A DNA stretch of 5,976 nucleotides, taken from positions 1 to 5,976 of the forward strand of contig CAZCTM010000048.1 of the NCBI GenBank assembly GCA_964501925.1, read 5' to 3'. The DNA comes from CAYLYU01 sp964501925 (lineage in GTDB: Bacteria > Pseudomonadota > Zetaproteobacteria > Mariprofundales > Mariprofundaceae). This document shows positions 5,223 through 5,976 of the stretch, piece after piece (the first letter of the stretch is position 1; the number at the start of each line of letters is the position of its first letter). Position numbers and translations under genes: made by a program. The notes under the pieces were generated by a model that was not told where the DNA came from, ran no database searches, and saw only the letters and a list, made by a program, of their open reading frames with translations.

Positions 5223-5976
5223 AGTCCAAACTCTTTAAGATGCTTTCTCATCTCATTGCGTGTCTGGAGAAGTTCTGCCTCCAGTTTCTCGATCTCCCGC
5301 TGCACGGCGTCGATGTCGATTTCGTCCTCTTCCTCGAAGGTGTCCACGTAGCGCGGGATGTTGAGGTTGAAATCGTTTTCCGCGATCTCATCGAGGTCGG
5401 CGACGTGGGCGAACTTCTCCACCTCCCGGCGGGCGCGGTAGGTGGCGACGATCTTGCCGATGTGTTCCTCCGTCAGCGTATTCTGGTTCTTGCCGGATTC
5501 ATATTCGCGGCTTGCGTCGATGAACAGCACATCGCGCCGTTGCTCATTGGCGCCGCCCTTTTCCCGCGAGCGGTCGAAAATCAGGATGGCCACCGGGATG
5601 CCGGTGGTGGGAAACAGGTTGGCGGGCAGGCCGATGACGGCGTCCAGCAGGTTGTCCTCGATCAAGCGGCGGCGGATGCGGCCCTCGGCGCCGCCACGGA
5701 ACAGCACGCCATGCGGCGCAACCACTGCCACGCGGCCTTCCTTCTCCAGCGCGGCCTCGATCATGTGGCTGATAAAGGCGTAGTCGCCCTTGCTCTTGGG
5801 CGGGATGCCGCGCCAGAAGCGGTTGAAGCGGTCATTTTCCGCTTCCTCCTGGCCCCACTTGTCCAACGAGAAGGGCGGATTGGCGACCACCACGTTGAAC
5901 TTCATCAGGCGGTCGTTTTCCACCAGGGCGGGGCTGGTCAGCGTGTTGCACCATTCGATGCGGGCGCCGTCCATGC
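5219..5976 (-). CDS. hsdM: Type I restriction-modification methyltransferase subunit HsdM, C-terminal part (5' end beyond the window)
   Basis: This is the modification subunit of a type I R-M enzyme. With HsdS it forms the methyltransferase that N6-methylates adenines in a bipartite target, using S-adenosylmethionine. The visible part contains the catalytic motif IV NPPF (codons at 5870-5881) inside VVVANPPFSLDKW. It is followed by the family segments GDYAFISHMIEAAL, GRVAVVAPHGVLFRGG and FPTTGIPVAILIFDR. The C-terminal 35 residues are charged and heptad-like (DIDAVQREIEKLEAELLQ), the helical tail that normally docks on HsdS. The protein ends KEFGL, a normal HsdM end, so the 3' end is intact. 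The reading frame stays open through the right edge (His-Gly precede the Met at 5974), so that Met is internal and the SAM-binding motif I lies outside. The TGA stop overlaps the next gene by 4 nt (GTGA). GC content here is clearly higher than in the following genes. Confidence 0.96.
   Translation of the reverse strand, partial: MDGARIEWCNTLTSPALVENDRLMKFNVVVANPPFSLDKWGQEEAENDRFNRFWRGIPPKSKGDYAFISHMIEAALEKEGRVAVVAPHGVLFRGGAEGRIRRRLIEDNLLDAVIGLPANLFPTTGIPVAILIFDRSREKGGANEQRRDVLFIDASREYESGKNQNTLTEEHIGKIVATYRARREVEKFAHVADLDEIAENDFNLNIPRYVDTFEEEDEIDIDAVQREIEKLEAELLQTRNEMRKHLKEFGL

Noticed and set aside
5442..5783. Plus-strand open frame opposite hsdM (113 codons)
   Set aside because: It lies wholly antisense to conserved HsdM motifs in GC-rich DNA, where long shadow frames are expected, and has no recognisable domain.
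5897..5910. Third copy of the direct repeat inside hsdM
   Set aside because: It shares only 14 nt with one copy and encodes ordinary HsdM residues (Leu-Met-Lys-Phe), so chance or coding constraint explains it.
1..5976. CRISPR arrays, tRNA or rRNA genes, insertion-sequence ends
   Set aside because: No regularly spaced repeats, no cloverleaf or rRNA signature, and no transposase or terminal inverted repeats were seen.

Overview
The window is a bacterial defence island, entirely on the minus strand. The protein families suggest a proteobacterium, but no lineage marker is present, so this is a weak inference. Read in the direction of transcription (right to left), it holds the 3' part of a type I restriction-modification methylase gene (hsdM), a patatin-like phospholipase (capV type), a cGAS/DncV-like nucleotidyltransferase (CD-NTase) with a C-terminal AGS-C type sensor domain, a full-length two-TRD specificity gene (hsdS), a DUF3800 protein, and a last small gene that may encode a BECR-fold type nuclease.

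Layout: hsdM 5976-5219 (its start lies beyond the right edge), capV 5222-4278, CD-NTase 4281-2731, hsdS 2700-1453, DUF3800 1453-752, small terminal gene about 750-277, then a non-coding tail 276-1. That tail carries a promoter-like pair (199-226) and a terminator-like hairpin followed by six T on the minus strand (27-79). The genes are very tightly packed: GTGA overlap hsdM/capV, ATGA overlap capV/CD-NTase, a 30-bp gap before hsdS, TGATG overlap hsdS/DUF3800, and a probable TTG start 1 bp after the DUF3800 stop. This implies one polycistronic, translationally coupled operon. Its main promoter should lie upstream of hsdM, outside the window.

Functional reading: capV plus the CD-NTase form a minimal two-gene CBASS. 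In that design an infection-activated cyclase makes a cyclic nucleotide that switches on a membrane-degrading phospholipase. No Cap2/Cap3-type or HORMA/TRIP13-type helper is present, so it would be a type I CBASS. It sits exactly between hsdM and hsdS, which normally are adjacent and whose products form one methyltransferase. Both hsd genes look intact at this junction. DNA-modification immunity and abortive-infection immunity are therefore wired into one transcript. hsdR is not in the window. Downstream of hsdS, DUF3800 and the small nuclease-like gene form a second accessory pair, bracketed by a 15-bp direct repeat (180-194 and 1447-1461).

Base composition changes sharply. The hsdM end is GC-rich (42 of 60 in 5701-5760), capV is near 48% (29 of 60 in 4861-4920), and the first target-recognition part of hsdS is AT-rich (19 of 60 in 2461-2520). 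This is consistent with a mosaic locus assembled by transfer. Family assignments are from motif recognition by eye; no database search was run.
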